Part shown: piece after piece, positions 32,738-44,709 of the stretch | Position numbering within the stretch: position 1 is the stretch's first letter | Layout: the number at the start of each line of letters is the position of its first letter | From: Gnetum montanum | Taxonomy: Eukaryota; Streptophyta; Gnetopsida; Gnetales; Gnetaceae | Direction of reading: 5' to 3' | Assembly (NCBI GenBank): GCA_015680685.1 | Contig: MNCI01003648.1 | Location: 117,483-181,482, forward strand | Length of the DNA: 64,000 bases | Position numbers and translations under genes: made by a program | Notes under the pieces: model-generated | The model's database searches: none | What the model was told of the DNA's origin: nothing | Seen by the model: only the letters and a program-made list of their open reading frames with translations

Positions 32738-35604
32738 TAAGCATTATGTAGTTACATGCTGAAGTAATAAGCTATTGGTGAATTACTCATGGTTTATCTC
32801 AAGTTAATTTTTGGAATGTAACACCATCCAAGTGGGAACCCCTCAAGGAAATAATGTAGATCTCTCCTCAAAGAGAATCTATGCTCCTTAAAGCAATGAG
32901 AGAATGCCATAGAAATAAAGTGTGTAAAGAGGAAGATCCTAGTAATCAAATCCACATGCAATATGCATAAGATCTAGGACAATAATATAATAGAAACAAG
33001 AAGCCCTAGATGGAGAATGAGTACAAATAATTTGACAATGATAGTCTAATGAATTTACCCACAATGAATGAATGAATGAAACTAACTCAATCAAATCTTG
33101 CAACAATGGTGGTATAGCTTCCAACTACCAATCTTCCAACCCTTGATGCACATCGAATGCAAGTCCAAATCAAATCTAAAAGAACCAAGCCAAGATGCCC
33201 AAGCAATTTCAATCCAATGTATGATGCAATCTAATGTATGCCAATGGATTGATAAATTCAAGATCTAGGCACTTTTGTTCGTAATTCTCATGTTCAAGAG
33301 GTTTGCTACCTCGAAGTAGAGTTGTGAAAATGGCTAGAGATAGCTTTTTTATTTTTCTCAACAACTACCTAGGACATCAACTTTGAGCCTAGAACATCAA
33401 CCCTGCAAATGTTGGCATTCACTCTAATATCTGTGTGATTTGCCTAGATGTCCATCTTCAAAGTTGAACATCCACTTTGTGGAAAGGGTGGAAAGGTGAA
33501 TGTCCACCCTAGTTGGAAGAAGACTTTTGGACCTTATCTACTCTCTGCTGGGATGTTTATGGTTAAGTATCCAAGTATGAACTTTGGCATGTCGAACCTC
33601 ACTTCCAAGTATCCTACATCCTTCAAATGGACTTGTCCAATTTCCACTCTTTTCTTGGACTTCGCAACTCTATGGTTGGTTTACATCAACATCTCATGCC
33701 TCCTACTCATTTCTTAAGTGACAAACTCATAGTAGCAACTCCAGTTGATTCCAATCTCAATCATGTTATGCACATGCACATACACAACTATCTAAATACA
33801 ACTCTCCATTCTTCAAAGTTATGACACATCAAAACCAAATAAGATACAAGATTAATCAACAACTACTTGTAAAGGCTTTAGGCCCAAGAATAAATTCAAC
33901 TAAGAGTAGACTTTTCAACTTTGGGAGTGGACCATCATACCTTCCATCATATGGTCTTTTGTTTAGTTTTATGAAAGATTCTTTGCCTATAGCTTATCTA
34001 CTAGGATTACCTATTTTTATAGGTAGAATGAAAATATCTATGTGACATGATGGGTGTTGTAAGATTCCCAAAAGGTTGGCACATATGAAACGCTAAATTG
34101 TTATTTTAGGCATGTTGTCTCTGGCTACTTAGATCACCTCTCCAAGTCTTTGTTATAAAAACGATTCTGCCATACTCTTAACTAGAAGTAGGTATATATG
34201 CCTTAGAAGTAATGTGGATTTAATTTAAGAAGCTTCAAAAAAATGAATCCCCCTTAGTGGAACAAGCAAGGTGACTACAAGTGATTATCCTTAGAAAAAT
34301 TTAATTTAGCATTCTTGAAAAAAAATTTCTTGGTTGCTATGCACATCACATAGACCATGGTCTCAAGTTATGCAAGCTAAATACCTGAATGATGGATATA
34401 CTTTAAATAATACACCTAAATGACTTGTTGATATAGTAAGGCTTAGAAGAAAATTATAACTTAATTCTCCATGTATGCAAATCATTTTAGAAATGAAGCA
34501 TGGACTTGAATGGATAGCACCAAGGACTCCACAAGGAAGGGTCATGAGCTATCACAAAGCAATGCCCAAACATCACTCTTGTTTAACATATATGATTTTG
34601 TTCTTAATCCATGTTTAATATTATTTCTTATCAAACTTCTTAGGGGTCATCCCATCTAAACATTATTTGCATCATTAAGACATTATTTAAAAGAATATTT
34701 ACATGACCTATTATCAAGGAGTTGAAACTATTATCAATATATCCATCTCATGTCCCTTTGCTAAGAACATTTGACAATATTTTTGAATACAAGCTCAACA
34801 TTTGAGGCCTATAGGCCAGACAATTACAACTTTTCTTTTTCATTGGAAAAACTCCAAAAATTCTCTCTATGATTGATTAAAAGAAAGGATGTGTAGCACA
34901 CTCTACATAAGAAACAAAATGCATTGCATTTTTACTCACAAAAGTCATCCTCCTAAGTCTATCAAATTTGCAACACTCCTATCAAAAGATTTGCCACAAT
35001 CACGTAAAGCCTTAAACATAGATAGGATACTCTTTAGTTAATATTAATGATCCTTGTAATGAGATTTACTTTTATGTAATCATGCTTTACTTGTTAAAAA
35101 GGATCATCGCCCAAAAGTTCAATGCTCATCCCACGAAGACAAGTTTCAACAAGGGTTGATCAATGAGCGAGAGTCTAACCTTTTTCACACCCAAGCTCAA
35201 GCCCAGGTCTTACAACTTCGCAAACAAGCACATTATCATCACTCCAAATAATGAACCTCTTGGATTTCCCTCATTTAAAAAAAGTATATAAAAACTACAT
35301 GGTGGTATCATTCAACAAATGATACTATGTTGAAAATACTGTACAAATTACAAGCAGCAGAAATTTGGATATTTAGTAGGATTCCAAAAGATTTTATCCA
35401 AAAGATTTTATGGTATCAAAATATAGGAAAGGTCAAAGTTCAAAGTTCAAATATTAAAAACATATAACATAGATGATACCAAAGAAATACTTATTGGGCA
35501 AATGACGATCATGTGTACCAAGCACATGAGAGCCGATGCCATGCCACTGGATTAGGAAAGAAGTTAAATATAGACTGCAACGAACAGTCGTTAACATAAC
35601 CTGA
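32738..35604. other. Gene-free interval between E2 and TRM112
   Basis: No conserved gene or RNA recognised. ORFs of 60-90 codons at 33448-34045 show no domain and no homologue elsewhere in the window. The stretch 33360-33500 has several GACATCAA / GATGTCCA / AACATCCAC motifs similar in style to 57780-57930, suggesting another U3 remnant. The last part near 35104-35560 looks low-copy. Confidence 0.4.
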
Positions 35605-35973
35605 TCATACTTCATCTTCATTAAGCAACATGTTAGGAATCCCCTTACTAACGGGAAACCGCCTCCCTGTTTCAGGGCAAATCAGCGCTCCTTCCTCTAG
35701 ATGCACTTCAAGAAGTGCATGATGGTACTTATGCAAAAAATCATCATCCTCAAGCATGCTTTCTTCCACTTGCTCAGGAAGATCATTCACATTCATTTTG
35801 CTTGCAGCATCTCGCAATGCCTTCCATTCAATCTTTGGAAATATATGTTTTAAAAAATCAGGATTAAAAGGAATTTCATGCATTCCAAACTTCTCAACTT
35901 GCAACTCCAACGGAAATCCTTTAGTCACTCCTTTAATGTTTGACGACAACATATTGTGGGTCAACAGCTTCAT
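35605..35973 (-). CDS. TRM112: Multifunctional methyltransferase subunit TRM112 homolog
   Basis: A 122-codon intact ORF. TRM112 is the small zinc-binding activator that partners several methyltransferases acting on tRNA, 18S rRNA and the release factor eRF1; the Arabidopsis protein (SMO2) affects cell division and organ size. Recognisable parts are the N-terminus MKLLTHNMLSSNIKGV, the central FNPDFLKHIFPKIEWKALRD, HHALLEVHLEEGALICPETG and the C-terminus PVSKGIPNMLLNEDEV, all characteristic of plant TRM112. In-frame ATG at 36013-36015 lies upstream of the splice acceptor, so the start is 35973, which gives the family's usual N-terminus and length. The coding part is one exon, preceded by a 5'-UTR intron. 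It is the only undamaged host gene recognised in the window, within retroelement-rich DNA. Confidence 0.95.
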   Translation of the reverse strand: MKLLTHNMLSSNIKGVTKGFPLELQVEKFGMHEIPFNPDFLKHIFPKIEWKALRDAASKMNVNDLPEQVEESMLEDDDFLHKYHHALLEVHLEEGALICPETGRRFPVSKGIPNMLLNEDEV

Positions 35974-38900
35974 TGTTAATAACACAAAAGACCTTTCACC
36001 TGCAATAGAAATCAAATTCAGATTGTAACGTTTGAATATTCTAAAAAACTTTATTTAAATTTGAGTATAATGTTAAAAGGTTACAAAAAAATTATATGAA
36101 TTAATTTCACAGCTTGACTATGTTCCTTTGTTAATGTACCCAAAAAAAAAAAGTTCAAGACGTACTTTACATCTGAATTTTATAATTTAAAAAAAAAACC
36201 TTCTTTTTAAATGTTCAGACAAAAGAGAACAAGGAAACCTAAACCCACTTCACTTCATTCTAAAATTGTAACATACATAGCCTGCATTTTTCATTCTAAA
36301 AAATAGGCAAAACAGTCGTTCATAGATGCTTCTCGATATACATCAACCAAGGGAGGTTCAGTATTAAAACACAACTACATATAATATCAATGTGAACCAT
36401 AACTGTTGCTGCTTCATGGTGCAGTCACATGAAGAAACAATTGAGCTGTAACTACCATCATAACTCATACAAAGAGCTGTGATGGCCACAGTTCACAGCT
36501 AAGGAAAGAGCGGGGGAAAAGCTGCAGCAGTTACAGAGTTTTTTGCGCATGTGCACATTATTGAATGCTGTCAATGCTTTGATTCCATGAAAAAATTCAA
36601 AGAGGGGGAATTTTCAAGCATGGTATTTTGAAAAACATTTACTGTTCAGAACTGTAACCATCGATCCATAAAACTACCATGTGACTGTAAGCCACAGCTC
36701 AGCTTGTATGTTTTTACTGTAGCAAGCTGTGTGAGATACAAAAACAGCTTCTCCATGCAACTTGAGCATCAGCCATGCACCCAAAACATATTACTTTCTA
36801 TTGCATATTCAGAAGTTTGGTTGACATTACACAGAAAAACTATTAGTCTACACTAACTTGTCTTATTATTAGACATTATATTTATCCTCACAATCTATTG
36901 AATGAGTTAACTGACAATCTCAGGTGTAGGTATCTATTTAGTATCGCATAATGATAATCCAATAAATAATGGATATAGGAGATCAATGGTAAGAGGAGGA
37001 ATCGCTTTAAAAAAAATCTAGTGCTCTTCACCTACAAATCCTACGTAGGAGGCAATGTATTTCTCATTCTTTTGCATGGACAACATGGTTGTAGGTACCA
37101 TTTCCTGTTTTTGGTATTCGGTTACGCTCCTTTTAGATTGATCTGTGTTTATCATTACAAGCGTAGCTTATACTTAAGGCCTATTTGTGTTTAGCACATG
37201 TTACTTTTCAACAAAAACCTTAAGCAGGCTTGTCAATTTTGTCGAACATGAAGAACGAAATCACCAAGAGGAAGAAAACAACATGATGAATGACAGCTGC
37301 TATCAAGGAGGAACGGTTGTTCTCTCCTGTATAACGTTAAGGGATAGTCCGCTCAGCTTGCACAGTTCCAATGCAAAGATTTCCTTCAATATCTTGAGAA
37401 AAATTATCTTACACCATTTCTGTGTCTTTATTCAACTTCCAATAAGATAAATGTAGCATCATCAAACTACAAATGTAAAAGCTGATGTGATTACTCTCTC
37501 TTTTGATAGTATTCTCCATAAAATCATCATCATAATGGTGTATTTTTCCTGTCAAACCATACTTACCCCAAGACATTTGACCATGAAATGTGTCACAGAT
37601 GATGCTCAAACACAAATGGTTAACATGGCACAAGTTACTGATTTGACAATGATGGCTGTCATCAACTGGCACAAACCTGAACATAAGTTTTTAATGGTAG
37701 GCACCTGCCTTAGATAATACCTATTTCTCAGGGCAAAATAGGCAAAATTGGCTGATTGTATGATATCTTGGTTCTTCCTTGAACAACTTAAGCACCAATA
37801 CAGAAACAAAACATGATACAGCATTAGCTTGTCACAAACCATCACTAAAGATTCTACATTAGACTTCCCTATCAAGAAAAACCAAAAAGGGTAGAGTAAT
37901 GAAACAATATATGAGAATCAAACAACCATGATGAGTAAATCCAAATTTATGTACTATTGCATCCAAAAATCACTATGAAACAAATTTAACTATTTTACTT
38001 CAACAAAGTTTTGACTGAAGAAAATATTCATTTTATTTTAATTGAAAATTTTAAAAAATCATAAACTAGATCAACTTAATCAAAAATATACTTACCTTTC
38101 ATAAATCCTCCTTTGCAAAAATATCTAATTGATTCACATGTTTCAAAGCCTGACTCTCCCTACCGATCATTTTATTGTTAAAATTGACAAATATAAACTT
38201 CAATTTTTTGCTCACAGAGAAATTCATCTACGTAACCCTCTTCTCCAATTTTTTTTGGGATTTCTCTAGATATCCTTGATTATCAACTTACAGAGATTCG
38301 CTTGGAATAGTTAGTGGCTTATACTGAGTATCCCTAAATAGGAACCCCATCCAACAGCTTGAATAACAGAGGGTAATTTAAAACCAGGATTTTGTTCTCC
38401 TTTAGAGGAAACTGCAGAAAATATTTCATTGCAAACTCTTAGTGCAGGTACCAAAAATAAACAACCAACAAAATCTAAGCCATCGGACATGTCTAAAAAG
38501 TGTTTGTGAGTTGGATATTATGTTTTCCCATGTCATAAGTTAAGTGTATGATAATATGATCAACATTACAACTTGCTATTTACCTCACAGTCAATGAGAA
38601 AAGAAATTACCGTACTTATGTCAAACTATATGCTTCCTAACTTGGCACAATAAAGTAGACCTGTAAATAACTTGCAATATATAACATGCAGATACCAAGA
38701 ATGTCAGCTACATTAATTTAGGAAAACCAAAACAGACTACGTCATCGATGTAACAGACAGCTCCATCCAACTGTTCACTATGGTTGCTCTTCAGAGAAGC
38801 ATAGCCTCGAAATAAATACAGGTTAAACGTGCTTACATTTCACATGTAGAAGAATCTGATAAGGGCTTTCGAATATGCACGTTGATAAATTGCTTATAGA

Positions 38901-38988
38901 CATCATGTATCTATGATTTAACGATATGATTCAAGTAACAAACCCACGGAAATTGCAAAAAATCAAATGAAATATAACCAGAAATACC
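35974..38988 (-). other. TRM112: TRM112 5' UTR intron and flanking UTR bases
   Basis: On the minus strand GAGGAAG|GTATTTC gives a donor with the exon ending at 38988, and TTCTATTGCAG|GTGAAAGG gives an acceptor with the intron ending at 36000, leaving 26 nt of UTR before the ATG. The intron is thus 36000-38987, about 3 kb. Both sites fit the plant consensus. Internal ORFs of 70-90 codons (37187-37875) have no recognisable domain. No mobile element boundary found inside. Confidence 0.7.
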
Positions 38989-39110
38989 TTCCTCAACCTG
39001 CGATCTATTCCGATGGAGAATCTGAGAGACGCTACTCGACGCTATGCACCTAGTCTTCAGCTTTCCTCTTGCGATTTTATGTTAAAGGGGGCCTCTCTCA
39101 ACTCATCCAC
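38989..39110 (-). promoter_or_regulatory. TRM112: TRM112 5' UTR exon and proximal promoter
   Basis: GC-richer sequence upstream of the inferred donor, with no ATG needed. The transcription start is not visible; the exon start is a guess. Immediately upstream is the tandemly duplicated segment at 39071-39325. Confidence 0.5.
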
Positions 39111-39325
39111 TTTTGTTTTTTAATCCGCCCGAGCCCAAAAAAGCAATGTAAATAAATTCAAAAATTTAAAAAATTATAGCTCAAGTAAAAATGTAAAATA
39201 GCGATGCTACGCGATGTTAAAGCAGCCTCTCTAAACTCTTCGACTGTTTTTAATCTGCCCAAGCCGGGAAAAAAAACCTGAAAATAACATCAAAATTTTT
39301 AAAAACTAATACTCTAGTAAAATGT
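39071..39325 (-). repeat. Tandem duplication in TRM112 promoter
   Basis: Two copies, about 39071-39197 and 39201/39211-39325, share in order (plus strand) GCGAT, TGTTAAAG, GCCTCTCT, AACTC, TTTTTAATCYGCCC, GAGCC/AAGCC and CAAAAATTT blocks. Copy 1 contains TGGGCT on the minus strand (39132-39137), a site-II-type element common in promoters of plant translation genes; copy 2 has TGGGCA. The duplication has diverged, so it is not an assembly artefact. Confidence 0.75.
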
Positions 39326-39329
39326 CAAC

Positions 39330-41089
39330 ACAAGCCCCAAGTTTAAGAAGGAACTTTTGATGACTACAAGAACAGTATGCATATAGCCAACATTGGAGGA
39401 CTGTTGGAACCAGAATTAGATAATAAACACAAAATTTTTATAGAATCTATGGATTTTAGGGAAGTGTTGGTGCCCCCAAATAATTGTAATATAAATATAC
39501 CTTAAAATATAAAACTCAACATTGCCCACCAAAATCAACTTCTATGACTTTAGCTTTCAAATCAAGAGTTTTAAGATTAGGTTAACTCATTGTTCTATGG
39601 TCTTTATAACTTAATGCTCTCTATTGGAATCAAACCCATAACTTGGAGATTCCAAATCAAGGGTCTTTGGTGTCAAACCCAAAAAAATAAACAATAATAT
39701 TTTAAAAATTAGAGTATATTAGATCATTGAAGAGAGAGTCTATGGAAAACACCCAATCGTTTTGGGGATGCCTATTCAAGTTTTCATCCTTACAACCAAT
39801 CCTAAAAAATCTGCCCTATGAGGGAAGAAAATGATGAGGCCTTACCATTGTTTAGAAGCACCCTCGTAAGTTTCCACTTCTTACTAAAGGATTTCTTGTA
39901 AAAAGGAGAGAACTCTCTCTCTGAAACCAAAAAACAAACATATTAGTTAGATATAATAAACAAATTGCAATAGAATGTGAGCTTCCTATCCTTGAGCATC
40001 CAAAATAATAATAATAATATACCATAGAAAATAAATTAATTGTTTAGCTTTCACTAGGAGCTTTTTTTCTTGAAGTTATAGGTTTCACTTGAAAGCTTTT
40101 TTTACTAAGAGTATAGCAATGTTACATTAATGTGATTTGAGCTAGCAACTACTTGTTTACAAATCATTGTTCTGAATTAACAATGTCTTGCCTACAAATC
40201 CTTATCACATTATGAGCTAACCCAATTAGCCATCTCTCATTAGAGAAGGCCCAACACCTCTCCCATCTCTCATTAGAGAAGTATCCTAGAAAGAAGGTTG
40301 GAAAATGAATGTGACATATTTAGAGAATTTTTTTTACCCAAAAAATAAAATATATTATAGGTAAGAAAATTAAGAGTACAATAATAGAAAAACACCTAAG
40401 AGAGATACAACTTTAGAAAAACATAAAAGGAAAGGTTGAGGGTGTCATTTTAGTTTTTCATCATTACAACCAATCCTAATAATCCTTTGGGTAAGAAATG
40501 GATCATACTTTACTATCTTCAAAAGGCCCTCTCGAGCTTTTACTTCCTACTAAAGGCTTCTTATAAATAAAAGAGAAGTAAACTAAATAGGAATACATTC
40601 AAGGATATAATTGAAGCATGAGTTGTGGATGATGTTATCTTGGGTAATGCTCCCTAATCAAGGCTAGGCTAGCAAGGCATTACTTAGGGAAGCTAACTAG
40701 AACACACTACAAAGTTGATGTAAAAATAGAAATATGGGAATGGCATGCCAAAACAAATAAATACAGATGAAAGAACATCCAAGAAAAATACAAACTAAGA
40801 AGCACAATATTCAAAAAGAAAAATGTATAAGTCAAAAGCATGAAAATTAAATGACCAAAATAAATTATTTCTAAGTATTCATGTGGTGGAGTTAATCTCC
40901 TTAGTCAAGTGAAATGTAGCAAAGTTGGAATTAAAATGAAAGTCTTGAAGAGCTTTATCTTTGTCTTGATGATCTTAGTTATTACCTTGAATTTCCTTGT
41001 AGAACTATCTTGGACAGTAAAATTTTAAAGCCCTATTTTCTACCAAAACTTATCTTCATAGCATTCATTTTTGTTGATAAGCTTGCCCT
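39330..41089. other. Gene-free interval with a diverged direct repeat
   Basis: No gene recognised. Segments 39755-39915 and 40435-40580 share TTACAACCAATCCTAA, CCTACTAAAGG-like and GGAGAGAA-type blocks in order, a diverged direct repeat about 680 bp apart. Confidence 0.5.
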
Positions 41090-41340
41090 AAGGGATGGAT
41101 GGTGAGCCTCCATGAAAGTTGTTTCCTAAATTGAAGAAACCTTTGCCTCCTCTTTGGTTACTTCTTCCTCTTCCTTGGTCTTTGCATATTTGACCTCCTC
41201 TTGATCGCTACCTTTAATCTTGAAATTAAGATTTTTGTCCCTTCTTGAAGTAGGAATTCATTCCTCTTCTACTTCCTCTTCTTCCTTGGCCTCTTCCTCT
41301 TGATTGATTTTGAGCCACTTAGGAATTAGGAAGGTTTTCA
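41090..41340 (-). other. Low-complexity purine-rich stretch (RGG- or Glu-rich frames)
   Basis: On the minus strand one frame reads SRGRGQGRRGSRRGMNSYF and later NQRGGKGFFNLGNNFHGG, with about four stops; another frame reads Glu-rich (EEEAKEEEEVEEE) with fewer stops. Either could be a decayed coding linker, or it may be simple GA-rich sequence. It follows the DUF7869-like relic on the same strand but no link is shown. Confidence 0.35.
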
Positions 41341-41521
41341 TTATATATGGAATGTACCATTATTTTTGGATTTTTTCAAATTATTAAATTTTTGATTAAT
41401 GAGTAAAAATCTTTGAAAACATGAAAATATATGTTCAAATTACTACATTGCTTAAATTGATAATAATAGATTTGTACCATTCCTCTATTTTCACTTATAC
41501 TAAAAAGGAAGCAATTATATA

Positions 41522-44500
41522 TTACAAAGAACATATTCGTAAAAACTTCAATATAGTTTGTCTAATCCTTTCAAACAAAATATTCATTTTAATCAAAAAT
41601 AAAGAATGTACAAGGAGATTTTGTTGTATTTGCATATCATTATGTTCATATACAATTCTAATTATATCTGAAGCATTAGCATTTGCTTTCTTTGATTGCC
41701 AAAACATGTCTTTGATTGCTAATTTTGCTTTTTTATTTAGTCTTACCTTTCTTTCATCTCTTGTTTTGCTTATCCATGCATAAACCACTAAACCAAGTTC
41801 CACTGTTCCAACCTCATTATCCCTCAGATTATATATCCATTCATAATCCATCCATTTATTCTTTACTCTTGATTTTAGTGTGAACTAATCCATTACTATG
41901 TTAGTTATAATGGCATCCTTGATTCAATGTTTCTTGCTCAATTCACCCATATAATGTCTTCTTCATTTCCATCCCCTAGCCTAACCAAGAGCATCATTCC
42001 ATTTGTGATATCATTAAATGGATTGAATGACATCTTTGGTCTCTTATTCCTTAACCCAACATATGCTACTTCCTATTCCTTCTCTTGAGTTCCTTCAATG
42101 TCTAATCCTAGACTCACAATGTCTGGTTGAATCGTTCTTGGCTAGAAATGCTCTATAATAGCATCCCTACATAATACTCTATCCTATAAGTATTCTAAAT
42201 TTACTAAAACATTTTTCCAATAATTTATTTTTTCATTCCAATCTTGCTTATAATTTTCCTAAAGACCTTCTATCACCTCTTCCCACACCTTAATGTGGGA
42301 TCTAATGTAATCTTTAATCTTTGCTATGTACTTTGTCTCATCAAATGTAATGTCACCTATAGGAAAATGTGGATGTCCATTAACATTTTCCCATAGCTCA
42401 AATAAATTAGACTAGTTTTTTTTCTTGATATTTCATTTCCATGTCATTATAGGAATTTCCTTCTCCAGGTAGAACATGATATAATGAATATGTTGCATTC
42501 CATAAAGATTCCTCACGTGGCTAGATATGTATCCATCAAGGAACCCTTTAAATCCATACATCATATTAATGTAATATGATGTGTAGTTGCTTTCACTATC
42601 CTTATCTATAAAATGATACATATCCATAAGCTTTGATAGAGAAATTATATCTTTTTTTCTCATAGCCATTGAAAGTCTTCTAAAACTTCCATCAATATCC
42701 TCATGTGTATGCCCCACCAGAAGAAAATGTAACTCTATAACCTTGAAAATTATTTTAGTCATAAATAATGATAAATAAAGAAAAAACATATTTATTCTTG
42801 TTATCTCCCCCACAATTATTGATTTGTAGGAAAAGTGTAGCAAGTAATGGCTTAAAATTATACCTCAGATTGATTTCATCTAAATAATCTAAAGTATTCT
42901 ATTCTTCATGCAGAAAACCTGAATGGCTGAGTAGCACTTATGTAAGGAAGCATCTTCTAGAATTGTAATGTTTCTGCATCATATCACCATATCTATAAAA
43001 AGGATCCTCCCCCAAATCTCTCAAGAATTTTGAAAAAGATGTTATGGTAAATTGAGAATCCATTTGTGTATGGAACGAACTAAAGTGGCCAAACCTCTAT
43101 ATCCTTGTCTTTTTACTAGAATTCCTGTAAGTGATATTTGAAACTTCTCTTTCTTGAGGACATCCTTTAACAAGATGAGAAGCTTTGGCAATAAGGTTTT
43201 TGACTTATCCATTCTATCATGAATGATGCTTAAGTAATTATCTAGTTGCCTTGTCACTAGATCCCAATGAATATAGTATGTATTCTTGCACATATTTACA
43301 TAATCATAATGATTTTGAATCTCCCTTTGAATTCTCTCTCTCTCTCTAGTGGATCCTTAGCGCATTTCTTTCTTTTGGTCAACATATGATAAGTTCTACA
43401 AATCGAGAATTCATGCTTTCTATTGACAGTTACATTTGGACAATATTTGTTGAAGATCTTTCATAAGTGACTTTTGTTAATTACTGGTAATCTAATGTTA
43501 TCTAATTTAGGATTAATGTAATTCTTCAATAATATGCATTAACTCATATTCATAGGCAATGTTCTAATTTCTTTAGACATTCCAAGCCTCATAACCTATC
43601 TACATTCTAAAGGGGAATGGTCTATCATTTCATCAACAACTCTTTCAAGAATCATGATTGTTGTAATCTTGCTTGATCTAGGCTTTATCTTTCTAGTGTT
43701 ACCATGATCAAACACCACATGTCCATCCTTGAAATTACATAAGTCATTGTAGAATGTACTAGTTTAAATACCATGAACTGTATGCGACGCTTTGTTACAA
43801 ATCTCCATTCCAAAGTATTTCATTATCTTCACTGTACGTATTTCATTCCTGATAAAATGATTTGATTCAAATCCATGCAAAATGTATGTCCTTTTTCATT
43901 ACTACTCATTGCATGCATAATTTCCAAATTCCTCTAGATTTTGCCCAAGGTAATTTTTTGCATATAGTTCCTCTTGCAACATATTTCATGCATTATCAAT
44001 ATAAAATTATCATCCTTCCTTCTACTCTTGTAAGGTCTCTTATCTAACAACGCATTGTAAATCGGATGCATTGGTCTACTATTTATAGGATCAAGAAACT
44101 TAATCTCCTTCCATATATTTACCTTTGTAGGATTGGAACTACTAATATTTGGAAGAGAAATGAATTGAGAAGTCATGATATCATATACATTATCCTCCCT
44201 CCATACAGTCATTGTTAGAATATCCTTGAAGTATAGATAATAGTCCTTGCAGTCAATATCAATGGATTCAACATAGACACCAGTTTCATCATTAGATAAA
44301 TGAACAATAGAACAATTGGTCACTCCATGTGTGTCACATGAAATATCAATTCTATGTTGTATTCTTGAATCTACCATTGTATCATTTATCTAAGTTCAGT
44401 AAATTGTCCCTGTTGCAAGAAATCCTTCCCTTGGACATTCATGCTTGATCATAACCTTTTTTCCAAATAAGCCTTCACGATTCTTTTTCATATCATTTGA

Positions 44501-44545
44501 TACTTGATCCATGTATACAATATAGGAATTTGTATCAAGATAAAA
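41522..44545 (-). pseudogene. DUF7869-type ('GHTHEDID') RNase-H-like/transposase-like gene relic
   Basis: A decayed gene of about 3 kb can be followed on the minus strand over several frames. In order: DTNSYIVYMDQVSNDMKKN (about 44540), a 147-codon open segment (44377-43934), HEFSICRTYHMLTKRKK near 43400-43445, a segment with YLSIIHDRMDKSKTLLPKL and SLTGILVKRQGYRG (43293-43042), NNCGGDNKNKY (about 42825-42785), and after one frameshift LHFLLVGHTHEDIDGSFRRL (about 42675-42735). The tail has FPIGDITFDETKYIAKIKDY near 42360 and WMDYEWIYNL near 41850. The pattern D-x-M-D-x-S-K-T, LTG-x-LV, NCGG-x-NKN-x-Y, FL-x-VGHTHEDID is the one I know from DUF7869-containing proteins, multi-copy in cnidarians and other eukaryotes and plausibly an RNase-H-like nuclease/transposase. 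The NN of NNCGG is normally DN, so one acidic residue is lost. No introns evident. E1 inserted just beyond its 5' end at 44705-44709. Confidence 0.7.
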
Positions 44546-44704
44546 ATAATAATGTATAGGTTACACCTCAATAGAATTTAAGATTGAATAATAATTTAAA
44601 GTAATTTAGAAATATATGATATAAGTTTAAGGTATAATTATCTAACATGCTTATTAACCAATCTTTAGTATTGAACAAATGAAAAAAATAATTTATCACA
44701 TAGT
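44546..44704. other. Upstream flank of the DUF7869-like relic
   Basis: AT-rich, no feature. The pre-insertion continuation of this flank is at 54643 onward, on the other side of E1. Confidence 0.6.
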
Positions 44705-44709
44705 CTATT
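44705..44709. repeat. Target-site duplication of E1, left
   Basis: CTATT before the 5' LTR, identical to 54638-54642 after the 3' LTR. Confidence 0.95.

Noticed and set aside
35756-36028. 90-codon plus-strand ORF
   Set aside because: Antisense shadow of the TRM112 coding exon.
37187-37875. Overlapping ORFs of 76-91 codons on both strands
   Set aside because: Inside the inferred TRM112 intron, no domain, mutually overlapping.
41421-41783. 120-codon plus-strand ORF
   Set aside because: Antisense to the 3' end of the DUF7869-like relic, whose minus-strand frame is the one continuous with the rest of that gene.
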